In this document: positions 37,419-46,443 of the stretch, piece by piece
How the letters are laid out: each line of letters begins with the position of its first letter
How positions within the stretch are numbered: the stretch's first letter is position 1
Origin: Microvirga terricola
Lineage (GTDB): Bacteria > Pseudomonadota > Alphaproteobacteria > Rhizobiales > Beijerinckiaceae
Assembly: GCF_011777495.1 (NCBI RefSeq)
Contig: NZ_JAATJS010000006.1
Coordinates: forward strand, 1 to 64,000
Length of the DNA: 64,000 nt
Direction: 5' to 3'
Notes under the pieces: model-generated
What the model was told of the DNA's origin: nothing
Database searches by the model: none
What the model saw: the letters and a program-made list of their open reading frames with translations, nothing else
Made by a program: the position numbers and the translations under genes

Positions 37419-37712
37419 GCGCGCGCGGCGGTTCCTCATTCGTTCCAAGAAACCGAAATATTTCGGATATAGTTACATTTAATCCGGACCAAACTCAGAA
37501 CAAATCGACAATTATTCGGCAACAAAAACCAAATCGAAAATAATATAGCGCAACATACTATTTAATTATATAGCTATATGACGTAATCAATACTATTGCA
37601 ACACGATCTCAAAGGTGCCTGTATAAACATATAGGTCATTTGATTACAGCGCGCAGCCTCGCTATCGCGCGAAGCAAGACCGCCCTTCCCTCCCCAAACC
37701 TCCGCTTTCGCC
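37419..37712. promoter_or_regulatory. AT-rich leader with palindromes upstream of the SMR pump gene
   Basis: The gene-free stretch 37364-37712 starts with the terminator above; from about 37450 to 37650 it is strongly AT-rich, unlike the rest of the window. It contains a perfect 14-bp palindrome CCGAAATATTTCGG (37453-37466), a perfect 12-bp palindrome ATATAGCTATAT (37568-37579) and an imperfect one around CCTGTATAAACATATAGG. These look like regulator sites for the downstream pump. No guanidine riboswitch motif was seen. Confidence 0.5.
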
Positions 37713-38042
37713 ATGAACTATGCCTATCTGTTTGCCGCCATCATCTGCGAAGTCATCGCCACCTCGGCCCTGAAGGCGTCGGAAGGTTTTTCCCGGCTGT
37801 GGCCGTCGGCCCTCGTCATCGTCGGGTATGGGCTGGCATTCTACTTCCTGTCCCTGACCCTGCGGACCATCCCGGTGGGCATCGCCTATGCGGTGTGGTC
37901 GGGCATCGGCATTGTACTCATCGCTCTTGCCGGATGGGTGCTCTATCGCCAGTCGCTCGATCTTCCCGCCATCCTCGGCATCGGCCTCATCCTGACCGGG
38001 GTACTGGTCATCAACCTGTTCTCGCGCACCGCAGGGCACTGA
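37713..38042 (+). CDS. Small multidrug resistance (SMR) efflux pump, EmrE type
   Basis: 109 residues, four membrane helices, working as a dimer driven by protons. It closely resembles E. coli EmrE along its length: [19 protein letters not shown] holds the essential Glu14, with [20 protein letters not shown] and [20 protein letters not shown] in the last two helices. The pattern is EmrE/Qac-like rather than the guanidinium exporter (SugE/Gdx) type. It would export quaternary ammonium compounds and similar cations. It is monocistronic behind an AT-rich leader. Confidence 0.92.
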   Translation: MNYAYLFAAIICEVIATSALKASEGFSRLWPSALVIVGYGLAFYFLSLTLRTIPVGIAYAVWSGIGIVLIALAGWVLYRQSLDLPAILGIGLILTGVLVINLFSRTAGH

Positions 38043-38070
38043 AAAGAAAACGCCCGCCGATGGCGGGCGC
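38041..38070 (-). terminator. Rho-independent terminator of the DUF2076 gene
   Basis: Minus strand CGCCCGCC / GGCGGGCG stem followed by TTTTCTTTTC. It lies 20 bases after the stop of the gene at 38090 and overlaps the stop codon of the convergent SMR gene. Confidence 0.85.
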
Positions 38071-38089
38071 TCTGCAATCGAGGCGAGGT

Positions 38090-38824
38090 TTAGATCCAAT
38101 CGCCGTCGTCGCCGTTGTCGCCACCCATGTCGGAGAAGTCGTCATCGGGCTCATCCGGCTCGGGGCCTGTCTGGTTGTCCTGCCCCTTAGGATAAAGGGA
38201 ATCGGTGATGCTCGCCTGATCGAAGGAGCCACTCTGGTTGCCGCCGAGATCGGCGAGCGCGCTTTTCTCGCCAGCCCCCGCCTGACCGCCGCCGAAGGCG
38301 TGAGATAGCGCGTTGGCGATCATCACACCGCCCGCGACACCGGCCGCCGTGGACAAGGCTCCTTGCAGGAAGCCGCCACCGGGGCGCTGCTGCATCATGC
38401 TGCCGCCCCAGGGGCCGCCGGGCGCGCCCTGCGGCGCGCCATAGGGTTGTCCGTAAGGCTGTTGGGGCTGCGGCGGAACCTGTGGGACGGAACCGCCCCA
38501 GGGCGACGGACGCGGAGACTCCCGGTAATCCGGCTCCGGCGGGCGAGCGCCGCCACCGAAAAGCCCGGAGAGGAAGCCGCCCTGCGCCTGCGGCTGGCGG
38601 CGGACCTGCTCAAGTTCGGCGCGCAACTGTTCGTTCGCGGCTTGAAGGTTCTTCAGCGCCTGCTCCTGAACGAAAATCGCCTGCGCCATGGCATAGGGCG
38701 CGTAGGGCTGCTCGCGCACCTTGTCGGCGATGAACCGTTCGGCCTCCGGATCGCGCGGCTGGCTCGCCACCTGCTCAAGACGGCGAAAAATATCGGCGAT
38801 GACCTCGCGCTCCTGGTCGTTCAT
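38090..38824 (-). CDS. DUF2076 domain protein
   Basis: 244 residues. The N-terminal helical part (MNDQEREVIADIFRRLEQ and YAPYAMAQAIFVQEQALKN) is the DUF2076 signature, with a coiled coil at ~45-75. The middle is Gln/Pro/Gly-rich low complexity (residues ~75-150). A glycine-rich hydrophobic segment LQGALSTAAGVAGGVMIANA follows, and the tail is acidic (DEPDDDFSDMGGDNGDDGD). The function is unknown; the family is described only as periplasmic or membrane-associated. A terminator follows. Confidence 0.85.
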   Translation of the reverse strand: MNDQEREVIADIFRRLEQVASQPRDPEAERFIADKVREQPYAPYAMAQAIFVQEQALKNLQAANEQLRAELEQVRRQPQAQGGFLSGLFGGGARPPEPDYRESPRPSPWGGSVPQVPPQPQQPYGQPYGAPQGAPGGPWGGSMMQQRPGGGFLQGALSTAAGVAGGVMIANALSHAFGGGQAGAGEKSALADLGGNQSGSFDQASITDSLYPKGQDNQTGPEPDEPDDDFSDMGGDNGDDGDWI

Positions 38825-38905
38825 GGCATGCCTCCTTCGAACCTTACGAATGCCGGAGACTGATGTAAGGATGGCCCAGCCATTTGTAAGGGGCCGGGTC
38901 CGCCG

Positions 38906-39487
38906 TTACGTCGCGGCGAAACCAAGCTGTTTCAGATTTCGCAACGCTCGCGGGGCGACATCCTCAAGGTCCGCCAGATCACGCCACTCCGCCCCTTCCA
39001 CCTCGGCAAGGTCCGGCCGCAAGCCGTCCTCGGGCATCGCCCTCACGATGTAGCGGATGTCATGGTGCCAGTGCTCGGGCTCGTCCCGCGAAGGCCGGGC
39101 GGGGATGAAATGGCTGTCGATATCGATGGGCAGGTTTGAGGCCTCATGCCAAGGGTCGAGGGAAAGCCTGGAGAGGCCAGTTTCCTCCACGGCTTCCCGC
39201 AGCGCGGAGGCCGCAAGGCTTTGCGGCGCTTCGTAGTGACCGCCGGGCTGGAGCCAGCGCTCCAGCGCCCGATGCCGGATCAGAAGAGTCCGCCGTCCCT
39301 CCGTGTCCAGAACGATGGCGGAGGTGGTGACATGGCCGGGAAAGGTTTTCCGCGAGTGGATATCGTCCCCGTCCGCGATCTGGCCGCGCAGCACGGCGTG
39401 ATGATCCGCCGGGATGCCGAAGGCCTGCGCGTGATCGTCGAGAACAGTCAGAACGTGACGACGGAAGGCGGCGGGATCGAAGGCCAT
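38906..39487 (-). CDS. Nudix hydrolase
   Basis: 193 residues. The Nudix box is GGHYEAPQSLAASALREAVE followed by ETGL. The REAVEE core with both metal-binding glutamates is intact, but the upstream glutamate of the G-x5-E pattern is glutamine. TSAIVLD and TLLIRHRALERWLQPGGH open the fold. These enzymes hydrolyse nucleoside diphosphate derivatives. No ribosome binding site or partner identifies the substrate. It lies between the DUF2076 gene and the crescentin-like gene, on the same strand. Confidence 0.87.
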   Translation of the reverse strand: MAFDPAAFRRHVLTVLDDHAQAFGIPADHHAVLRGQIADGDDIHSRKTFPGHVTTSAIVLDTEGRRTLLIRHRALERWLQPGGHYEAPQSLAASALREAVEETGLSRLSLDPWHEASNLPIDIDSHFIPARPSRDEPEHWHHDIRYIVRAMPEDGLRPDLAEVEGAEWRDLADLEDVAPRALRNLKQLGFAAT

Positions 39488-39564
39488 GGACGGTTCCGAG
39501 TGTCGGAATTGAGGTGACCGCGGGCAGAGCGACGGCGCGGGAGCGACCGAAGCGCCGCCCTCTC

Positions 39565-39592
39565 AGCAAAAGCCCCGCCGAGGGCGGGGCTT
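39565..39592 (-). terminator. Rho-independent terminator of the crescentin-like gene
   Basis: Minus strand stem GCCCCGCC / GGCGGGGC with a 3-base loop, then TTTTGCT. It lies 14 bases beyond the stop codon at 39604. Confidence 0.87.
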
Positions 39593-39603
39593 CAAGCCTG
39601 TCG

Positions 39604-41100
39604 TTATTCGGCGTCCGAGGATTTCAGCGGCCGCACATTGGTCTCGACCTCGTCCTCGTCGAAGAGGGTCGGGTCTTCTTCCTGTGTATCGAGGCGTGTC
39701 TTCTTACGCAGCGACACGTACTTCTTCTGGATCTTCACGCGGCTCTCGCGGGCAATTTCCAGCGCGCCCTGCACCAGCGAGCGTTCCGCGCGCTCGTTCT
39801 GCAGCTCTTCCGTGAGGCGGCGATTGGCGGATTCGAGCGTGTTGCGCTCCTGCTCGAAGCGCTTCGTGACCTGATCGATGCGCTCGGTGAGGCTCGCCAC
39901 CTTGTTGTCCGAGCTTTCGATCTGGAAATCCTTGGCGGCGATGGCCTTGTTGAGCATCTCGACGCGTTCCTGCAACTCGATGCGGGAGCGCTGCAACTCG
40001 TTGACCATGGCGACCTGACGCTCGACCTCCTGCTGGGTCGCTTCGAGGCGCCGGTCGACGGTGTTCTTCTCGATGGTGGTTTCCTTGAGGCTGCGCTCGA
40101 CGCCTCGCAGGGCCTCGTTCTTGTCGCGCAGCTGATCGCGGGTGTGAGCCAGAATCTTGTCTGTCGCAGCGAGGCGGGAGTTCAAGCCCTCGATCTTCAT
40201 GTCGAGCGCCGACAGGTCGGTCTGGTGGGCCGAGCGCTCGGAGTCGGGCTGGGTTTCGAGCCGCTGGCGGATCACCTGCTCGGACATCAGCTTCGTCTCG
40301 AGCTCCGAGGCGCGCTGGCGGGTGGATTCGAGCTGCGTTTCCAGCTCGCCATAGCGGTTCGTCAGGCTCGACAGGCGGTAATTCTGCTCTTCGGCGACCT
40401 TCTGGAGGCGCTTGACCTCGTGGTCGAGAAGGCCGTTGCGCTCGCGAGTCTCGATCAGCTCGCGCTCGGCGCGGGCGACCGTCTGGTCGGCCTCCTGCGC
40501 TTCGAGGCGCAGCGCCTGGTTTTCTTCCGTGATGTTGCGGGCGCGCTCGGTCTCGATGGAGAGCTGGTTCTCAAGGTCGGCGACGATCGCCTCCTTGTCC
40601 TTCACGTTCAGCCGCAGATCCTCGATGGCCGATTCCTGGTCGCGGACCTTCGTCTCGGCCTTGCGGAGCTGCGAAACGGTGGCGGAGAGATCGTCCGACA
40701 TCCGGGCCTGGACGGTTGTCAGATCGGCCAATTCCCGGCGCAGCGCCGTAGTATTCTCGGTCTCCTGCTTCAGCACCGCCTCGGTTTCGAGAAGGCGCGA
40801 CTGGATCTGCGGATAGGCCCGGATCAGGTCGTAAACCGGCTCGCTGAGCAGCGTGAAGTCGTCCTTCAGGCTGCGGATTTCCTCCAGCCGGTCGATCAGG
40901 TTGGCGAAGCGGACGCGGATCAGCTCGTTCTTCTGGCCGGTGGAATCGAGTGCGCCATTCGGCCGCACGCCAACGGATTCTTCCCTAGCGGCAACCGGAG
41001 CCGGCTGCACGGATTCCATCTGTTCGGAGAGGAGGCTGGGGCCGTCCTGCTCCGTCTTTTTGCCAAAACGGCTTCTGAAAGACGTCCAACCTGAAGACAC
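39604..41100 (-). CDS. Crescentin-like coiled-coil protein
   Basis: 498 residues from GTG 41100 (AAGGGGG upstream). Residues ~1-55 are a short basic head; ~60-480 are an almost unbroken heptad coiled coil; the tail is acidic (TQEEDPTLFDEDEVE). The start of the rod, LIDRLEEIRSLKDDFTLLSE then PQIQSRLLETEAVLKQE, resembles the crescentin family of intermediate-filament-like proteins that impose cell curvature in Caulobacter. An SMC-like or generic rod cannot be excluded, but no ATPase motif exists. A cytoplasmic structural role is inferred. Confidence 0.75.
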   Translation of the reverse strand: MSSGWTSFRSRFGKKTEQDGPSLLSEQMESVQPAPVAAREESVGVRPNGALDSTGQKNELIRVRFANLIDRLEEIRSLKDDFTLLSEPVYDLIRAYPQIQSRLLETEAVLKQETENTTALRRELADLTTVQARMSDDLSATVSQLRKAETKVRDQESAIEDLRLNVKDKEAIVADLENQLSIETERARNITEENQALRLEAQEADQTVARAERELIETRERNGLLDHEVKRLQKVAEEQNYRLSSLTNRYGELETQLESTRQRASELETKLMSEQVIRQRLETQPDSERSAHQTDLSALDMKIEGLNSRLAATDKILAHTRDQLRDKNEALRGVERSLKETTIEKNTVDRRLEATQQEVERQVAMVNELQRSRIELQERVEMLNKAIAAKDFQIESSDNKVASLTERIDQVTKRFEQERNTLESANRRLTEELQNERAERSLVQGALEIARESRVKIQKKYVSLRKKTRLDTQEEDPTLFDEDEVETNVRPLKSSDAE

Positions 41101-41203
41101 GGTGCCGCCCCCTTACGCATGAAATTGTCGTACTTTGGGCTTCTTTTAGCCCAGAGCGGCCAAGGTTGGAAACGAAATTTCGTGTTACAGAAACGTGACA
41201 GAC

Positions 41204-42562
41204 TTACTCCGCCGCGATGGTTAACGGCGAGGCCATGCGGTTCTGGAGGCCCGCCGCCTCGATAGCCTCCGGTACCGGGCCGCCGGTCGCCCAATCGAGC
41301 AGCTCGACCGTATGGACGATGGGGATTTTGGTTCCCTTCCCGATCTGGGTCATGCAGCCGATATTGCCGGTAGCGATGACATCCGGCTGGGTGCGTTCGA
41401 TATTGTCCACCTTCCGCTCCCGCAGCTTTTCGGCGATTTCGGGCTGCAGCAGGTTATAGGTTCCCGCCGACCCACAGCAGATATGCCCTTCGGGAACATC
41501 CTTGACGATGAAGCCTGCCTGTTTGAGCAGGGTCTTGGGCTCGGTGCGGATCTGCTGCCCGTGCTGCATCGAACAGGCGGAATGATAGGCCACGATGAGG
41601 TCCACCTCGCGCACCGGGTCCATCAGGGTCAGGCTGGTGACGTATTCCGTAATGTCCTTGGCGATATTCGAGACCCGCGCTGCCTTTTCCGCATAAGCCG
41701 GGTCGTTGCGGAACATGAATCCGTAATCCTTGATCGTCGTGCCGCAGCCGGAGGCCGTGACGATGATGGCATCGAGCCCAGGCCCGTCCATTTCGGCGAT
41801 CCAGGCATCGATATTGCGCTTGGCGAAGGCGTGGCCCTGCTCCTCCCGCCCCATGTGGTGGACCAGCGCGCCGCAGCACCCCTCCCCTTTCGCCTGCACC
41901 ACGTCGATGCCATGCCGGTTGAGCAAACGGATCGCCGCCTCGTTGAAGCCCGGTTTGAGAACCGGCTGGGCGCAGCCTGAGAGGATCGCGACGCGCCCCC
42001 GGCGGGCCGGCTTCTTCGTCCTGAACTCGCCCGGCGCATCGAAGGGAGAGCGCGCGGGAATGCGCGTCGGAGCGAGGTCCACCATGGCCTTGAGGCGCGT
42101 GCCGAAAAGCGGCATCGCGCCGATGCCCCCTTTGAGGGGCTTCACCAGCATGGCGAACATGAGCGCGAAGCGGAACCGGGTGGGATAAGGCAAAACCTGC
42201 GCCAGAACCGCGCGCAGGAGCCTGTCGTGCCAGGGCCGCTTATAGGTCTGTTCGATATAGGCGCGGGCATGATCGACGAGATGCATGTAATGCACGCCGG
42301 ACGGGCAGGTCGTCATGCAGGACAGGCAGGAGAGGCAGCGGTCGATATGCTTCACCACCTCCGGCGTCGCGGGCTTTCCGCCCTCCAACATGTCCTTGAT
42401 GAGGTAGATACGGCCGCGCGGGGAATCGAGCTCGTCGCCGAGCAGCAGATAGGTCGGGCAAGTGGCGGTGCAGAAGCCGCAATGGACACAGGTGCGGAGA
42501 ATCTTCTCCGAACTCGCCATCACCGGGTCTTGCAATTGTTCGGGCGTGAAATTGGTCTGCAT
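41204..42562 (-). CDS. glcF: Glycolate oxidase, iron-sulfur subunit
   Basis: 452 residues. Two ferredoxin-type clusters lie near the N-terminus: CVHCGFCTATCPTY and CLSCLSCMTTCPSG. Two CCG domains follow (ending GEGCCGALVHH and GHICCGSAGTYNLLQ). It passes electrons from the GlcD-GlcE flavin to the quinone pool at the membrane. Last gene of the minus-strand glcD-glcE-DUF2585-glcF unit, 9 bases after DUF2585. Confidence 0.95.
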   Translation of the reverse strand: MQTNFTPEQLQDPVMASSEKILRTCVHCGFCTATCPTYLLLGDELDSPRGRIYLIKDMLEGGKPATPEVVKHIDRCLSCLSCMTTCPSGVHYMHLVDHARAYIEQTYKRPWHDRLLRAVLAQVLPYPTRFRFALMFAMLVKPLKGGIGAMPLFGTRLKAMVDLAPTRIPARSPFDAPGEFRTKKPARRGRVAILSGCAQPVLKPGFNEAAIRLLNRHGIDVVQAKGEGCCGALVHHMGREEQGHAFAKRNIDAWIAEMDGPGLDAIIVTASGCGTTIKDYGFMFRNDPAYAEKAARVSNIAKDITEYVTSLTLMDPVREVDLIVAYHSACSMQHGQQIRTEPKTLLKQAGFIVKDVPEGHICCGSAGTYNLLQPEIAEKLRERKVDNIERTQPDVIATGNIGCMTQIGKGTKIPIVHTVELLDWATGGPVPEAIEAAGLQNRMASPLTIAAE

Positions 42563-42571
42563 GATTACAAC

Positions 42572-43189
42572 TCAGCTCCCCGCTTGCCATTGGTTGATGG
42601 CCTCGACCGGGTGAACCAGCATGATGATGTTGAGGGTGAGATTGTCGCGTATCCAGGCCCCGACGATCAGTTCCATCACCAAAGCGACGACCACCGTTCG
42701 CCCGACAGGCCAGAAACGCGCCAGGAAAAAGCCTAAGGACATCATCAGGATGTCGGACATGGAATTGAGCACGCTGTCGCCATAATAATCGAGCGCGATA
42801 TTGGTGGCGCGATAACGCTCGATGATCGTGTTGGTGTTCTCGGCGATCTCCCAAGCACATTCGAGGCCGAGCGCCAGAAGAAACGCGATGCCAAGCGGCA
42901 ACGGCTTTCCAATCATCCGGCCGATGAGCCAGGCTCCCGTATAAAACAGAAAACCATGGATGACGTGGGAGAACGAGTACCAATCGGTCAGGTGCTGGGA
43001 ATTGCCTGAATCGTTCACGATTCCATGCCACAGCTCGACCGTGCCACACTTGCAGATCGCCGTGCGACCCATGGCCAACAGGATGGCGGCGGTCAGGGCG
43101 ACGATGGCCATGGCCAACGCGGCGTGGAGCACCGTGCGGTTTGACTTCGATACTGTGTCGTCCGATGCGAAAGTGACGGCTCCGCTCAC
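42572..43189 (-). CDS. DUF2585 family integral membrane protein inside the glycolate oxidase operon
   Basis: 205 residues with about five predicted membrane helices (for example VLHAALAMAIVALTAAILLA and LGIAFLLALGLECAWEIAEN). GTG 43189 begins one base after the glcE stop, and glcF starts 9 bases after its own end, so it is inside the operon. The family (DUF2585/UPF0314) is uncharacterised. Conserved-looking features are WYSFSHVIHGFLFY, ECAWEIAENTNTIIERYR and YYGDSVLNSMSDI, rich in polar residues within membrane segments. It may anchor or assist the oxidase, or transport the substrate; this is inference from position. Confidence 0.85.
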   Translation of the reverse strand: MSGAVTFASDDTVSKSNRTVLHAALAMAIVALTAAILLAMGRTAICKCGTVELWHGIVNDSGNSQHLTDWYSFSHVIHGFLFYTGAWLIGRMIGKPLPLGIAFLLALGLECAWEIAENTNTIIERYRATNIALDYYGDSVLNSMSDILMMSLGFFLARFWPVGRTVVVALVMELIVGAWIRDNLTLNIIMLVHPVEAINQWQAGS

Positions 43190-43190
43190 T

Positions 43191-44375
43191 CTAAACCCCC
43201 GCGTACATCCGGCCCGGATTGAGAATTCCGGCCGGATCGAACGATGCCTTGATGCCGCGTGTCAGGGTCATCACCGCGTCCGACAGCGGCTCGAAGACGG
43301 CAAGCTGCGATCTCGCCTCCGCTGGCGCGCGGACCAGGGTCGCATGACCGCCGAAAACCTTGGTGGCTTCACGCATGGCGGCAGCACCGAAATCCGCGAC
43401 GAGAGGCGTCGCGATCCAGATGAGGCCGCCGCCCCAATCATAAAACCATTGCGCATCGATGGACTTCGACAGCCACGCGGTAAAATCCGGCCCGCGCGTC
43501 GGCGCGGTCGACACGCGCCAGATGGCGCGCTCGGCGCGATCCGGCATGACGGTCACATCGCGGACGGATTGCCAGATGGCCTCTGCTCCCCGCCCCTCGA
43601 GAATGTCGCCCGTGCCGAAGCGCTTGAGGAGACGGCGCAACTCGCCGAGGCGATAATCGACCGAGACGGAGAACCCTTCGAGGCGGATCAGCGTCCGCGC
43701 GCCCTGAAGGTCGGGCGCGGGCAGATGGGCCGCGCCGGTGATGTCATAGGGCGAGCCCAGCGCTTCCGAGAGAGCCTGAATGGCGCGCTTGTCGTCGAGC
43801 CCACGTAGCAGGAGCGTCGACATCCGCTCATGTTTCGGCAGAACCTTGAACGTCACTTCCGTGAGGAAGCCAAGCGTGCCCCAGGAACCGGCCATGAGTT
43901 TCACGAGATCGAGGCCGGTGACGTTCTTCATCACCCGTCCGCCCGATTTCACGACCTCGCCCTGTCCATTAACGAAGCGCACGCCGATCAAACTGTCGCG
44001 CGCGGCCCCGGCCATGATGCGGCGCGGGCCGGAGAGGTTCATGGCAGCAACCGCACCGATAGTGGGCTCGTCCTGCGCGCCCAGAAGCGCGCGATAATCC
44101 ATCGGTTCGAAGGGAAGCTCTTGACCCTTCGCGGCGAGTGTTTTCACGACTTCGGAAACAGGCGTGCCACTGCGCGCGGAAATCACAAGTTCAGCAGGCT
44201 CATAAAGCGTGATGCCGCTCAGCGCCCGCGAGGAGATGCCGTTTTCGGCATCGACCGGCCGGCCGATAGCCGCTTTCGTTCCCGCGCCTAGGACATGAAG
44301 TTGCGTCCCCCTCGCAGCCGCCTCGCGGATAACGGAGGATGCTTCCAGTTCGTTGCCGGGGGTATGAATCGACAT
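43191..44375 (-). CDS. glcE: Glycolate oxidase, FAD-binding subunit
   Basis: About 394 residues. The FAD-binding PCMH domain (LHVLGAGTKAAIG, GAVAAMNLSGPRRIMAGAAR, FVNGQGEVVKSGGRVMKNVT) is shorter and simpler than in GlcD, as usual for GlcE. It ends FDPAGILNPGRMYAGV. ATG 44375 overlaps the glcD stop by one base, and an alternative GTG lies immediately upstream. It pairs with GlcD. Confidence 0.93.
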   Translation of the reverse strand: MSIHTPGNELEASSVIREAAARGTQLHVLGAGTKAAIGRPVDAENGISSRALSGITLYEPAELVISARSGTPVSEVVKTLAAKGQELPFEPMDYRALLGAQDEPTIGAVAAMNLSGPRRIMAGAARDSLIGVRFVNGQGEVVKSGGRVMKNVTGLDLVKLMAGSWGTLGFLTEVTFKVLPKHERMSTLLLRGLDDKRAIQALSEALGSPYDITGAAHLPAPDLQGARTLIRLEGFSVSVDYRLGELRRLLKRFGTGDILEGRGAEAIWQSVRDVTVMPDRAERAIWRVSTAPTRGPDFTAWLSKSIDAQWFYDWGGGLIWIATPLVADFGAAAMREATKVFGGHATLVRAPAEARSQLAVFEPLSDAVMTLTRGIKASFDPAGILNPGRMYAGV

Positions 44376-45808
44376 CACGCAGCCAGCCTTCCTTCGAGCG
44401 GGAACACCTTGGCCGGATTGAGCAGCCAGCGCGGATCGAACACACCGCGCACGCGCATCTGCTGTGCGAGATCGGTCGCGTTGAACTGGAAGGGCATGAG
44501 GTCCCGCTTCTCGATGCCGACGCCGTGCTCGCCGGTAAGACAGCCGCCGACCTCGACGCAGAGTTTGAGGATTTCCTCGCCCACGGCCTCCGCCTTCTCC
44601 ATCTCGCCGGGCTTGCTGCTGTTGAACATCACCAGCGGATGAAGATTACCGTCACCGGCGTGAAAAACGTTGGCGACGCCGAGCCCGTAGGATTTGGCGA
44701 TCTCATCGATGCGTTTGAGCACATAAGGCAACTGCCCGGTCGGGATCGTGCCGTCCATGCAGATGTAGTCGGCGACTCGACCCGTCGCGCCGAAGGCGGA
44801 TTTGCGGCCTTTCCAGATCGCTGCGCTCTCGGCTTCCGATTGCGAGACCTTGATGGTCTTCGGCTTGAAGGGCTCGGCGATGGCGACGATGCGTCGGAGC
44901 ATGTCGTCGATCTCGGCGTCCGATCCTTCCACCTCGACGATCAGCATGGCCTCCACGTCGAGCGGATAACCCGCATGGGCGAAGGCTTCGCAGATCTGAA
45001 TGGCCGGACGGTCCATGTATTCCAGCGCCACCGGAATGATGCCCGCCGCGATGATGGCGGCGACGCAGGCGCCTGCGTCCTCGACCCGCTCGAAGCCGAA
45101 CAACGCAGGCCGCGCTCCTTCCGCCGCGCGCAAGATCCGCACGACCGCCTCGGTGACGATGCCGAGCTGGCCTTCCGAACCGGCCACAAGGCCGAGAAGA
45201 TCATAGCCGGCGCTGTCCAGGTGTTCGCCGCCGAGCGTCACCACGGTGCCGTCCAAAAGCACCATCGTCACACCCAGAAGGTTGTTGGTGGTGACCCCGT
45301 ATTTCAGGCAATGCGCGCCGCCGGAATTCATGGCGATGTTACCCGCAATCGTGCATGCGAGCTGGCTCGACGGGTCCGGCGCGTAGAAAAACCCTTCATG
45401 CCCCACGGCCTGGCTGATGCCGAGATTGGTGATGCCCGCCTCGACCCGGGCGGTGCGGTTGGCGAAATCGATGTCGAGCACCCGGTTCATCTTGGCGATA
45501 CCGAGCACGATGGCGTCCTCCTGCGGGATCGCCCCGCCGCAGAGCGAGGTGCCCGCGCCGCGCGGCACCACCCTCACCCCGTTGTCGCGGCAGAACCGCA
45601 TGATCTCGGAGACTTCCGCCGTCGACGAGGGCAGCACCACGGCCAACGGCATCTGGCGATAGGCGGTCAGTCCATCCGTCTCGAAGGCCCGGCGCTCGTC
45701 CTCGGAGACGATCAGCGCCTCCGGCGCGACGAGCCGCGCAAGGCCCGCCAAAATCTCGCTTCTGCGAGACAGCACGGCCTCATCCGGCTTCGGAAATGCA
45801 ATCGACAT
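44375..45808 (-). CDS. glcD: Glycolate oxidase, FAD-linked catalytic subunit
   Basis: 477 residues from ATG 45808 (AGGAG seven bases upstream). It oxidises glycolate (and D-lactate) to glyoxylate. FAD-binding features are VVPRGAGTSLCGGAIPQED, PSSQLACTIAGNIAMNSGG and LKYGVTTNNLLGVTMVLLDG. The C-terminal cap ends with the HGVG element (LTGEHGVGIEKRDLMPFQF). First gene of the operon; divergent from cytochrome c. Confidence 0.96.
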   Translation of the reverse strand: MSIAFPKPDEAVLSRRSEILAGLARLVAPEALIVSEDERRAFETDGLTAYRQMPLAVVLPSSTAEVSEIMRFCRDNGVRVVPRGAGTSLCGGAIPQEDAIVLGIAKMNRVLDIDFANRTARVEAGITNLGISQAVGHEGFFYAPDPSSQLACTIAGNIAMNSGGAHCLKYGVTTNNLLGVTMVLLDGTVVTLGGEHLDSAGYDLLGLVAGSEGQLGIVTEAVVRILRAAEGARPALFGFERVEDAGACVAAIIAAGIIPVALEYMDRPAIQICEAFAHAGYPLDVEAMLIVEVEGSDAEIDDMLRRIVAIAEPFKPKTIKVSQSEAESAAIWKGRKSAFGATGRVADYICMDGTIPTGQLPYVLKRIDEIAKSYGLGVANVFHAGDGNLHPLVMFNSSKPGEMEKAEAVGEEILKLCVEVGGCLTGEHGVGIEKRDLMPFQFNATDLAQQMRVRGVFDPRWLLNPAKVFPLEGRLAA

Positions 45809-46046
45809 GGCGCCTCTCCTGGGGCTTAAACGCAATGATGTTCGTCATGCGGCAGCCCGGCGTTCTTGTTTGCACACGATCCTTGCGGGAAACAGGGTTC
45901 CCGGCCGAAGATCGTGGGATTGGCCGCTCATGGGCTTCTTTGTGCCTCTGAGCGACTCATCCTACGGTAGCTGCTCTTCAACGATTTTTCCAATAATGTG
46001 GACGTCCTCTAAGATAGCGTCGTCATCGCCGAATAGGAGTTTTCTG

Positions 46047-46442
46047 ATGCGTTTTCCCGTTCTTTCTGCTGCTCTAGCCCTTGTCGCCCTGTCGGCCGTC
46101 AGTCCGGCGCAGGCTCAGGACGCCACTGCCGGCGAAAAGGTCTTCACCCAGTGCAAGGCCTGCCACCAGATCGGAGAGGGCGCGAAGAACGCGGTCGGCC
46201 CGGTGCTCAACGGCGTCATCGGCCGCCCGGCGGGGACTTATGAGGGATACAATTACTCTCCCGCCAACAAGGACTCCCACCTGACCTGGGACGAGGCAAC
46301 CTTCCGGGACTACATCAAGGATCCGCGCGCCAAGGTGCCCGGCACCAAGATGATCTATGCCGGCGTCAAGGATGACAAGAAGATCGACGACCTTTTGGCC
46401 TATCTGAAGCAGTTCGACGCCACCGGAAAGAAGGCGCAGTAA
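46047..46442 (+). CDS. Small periplasmic c-type cytochrome (class I)
   Basis: 131 residues from ATG 46047 (AGGAG upstream). Signal peptide MRFPVLSAALALVALSAV, cleaved after AQA. One heme-binding motif CKACH near residue 38; the methionine ligand is likely in VPGTKMIYAGV. It resembles cytochrome c2/c550, which shuttles electrons to terminal oxidases. It is immediately upstream of lutABC (1-base gap) and divergent from glcD, so it could serve either oxidase. Confidence 0.92.
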   Translation: MRFPVLSAALALVALSAVSPAQAQDATAGEKVFTQCKACHQIGEGAKNAVGPVLNGVIGRPAGTYEGYNYSPANKDSHLTWDEATFRDYIKDPRAKVPGTKMIYAGVKDDKKIDDLLAYLKQFDATGKKAQ

Positions 46443-46443
46443 C

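Noticed and set aside
37419..37712. Replication origin or guanidine riboswitch in the AT-rich stretch
   Set aside because: No cluster of DnaA boxes and no guanidine-I/II/III signature; the pump is EmrE-like rather than the guanidinium exporter.
39514..41094. Long plus-strand frame opposite the crescentin-like gene
   Set aside because: Antisense shadow of the heptad-repeat gene, giving a repetitive hydrophobic product with no domain.
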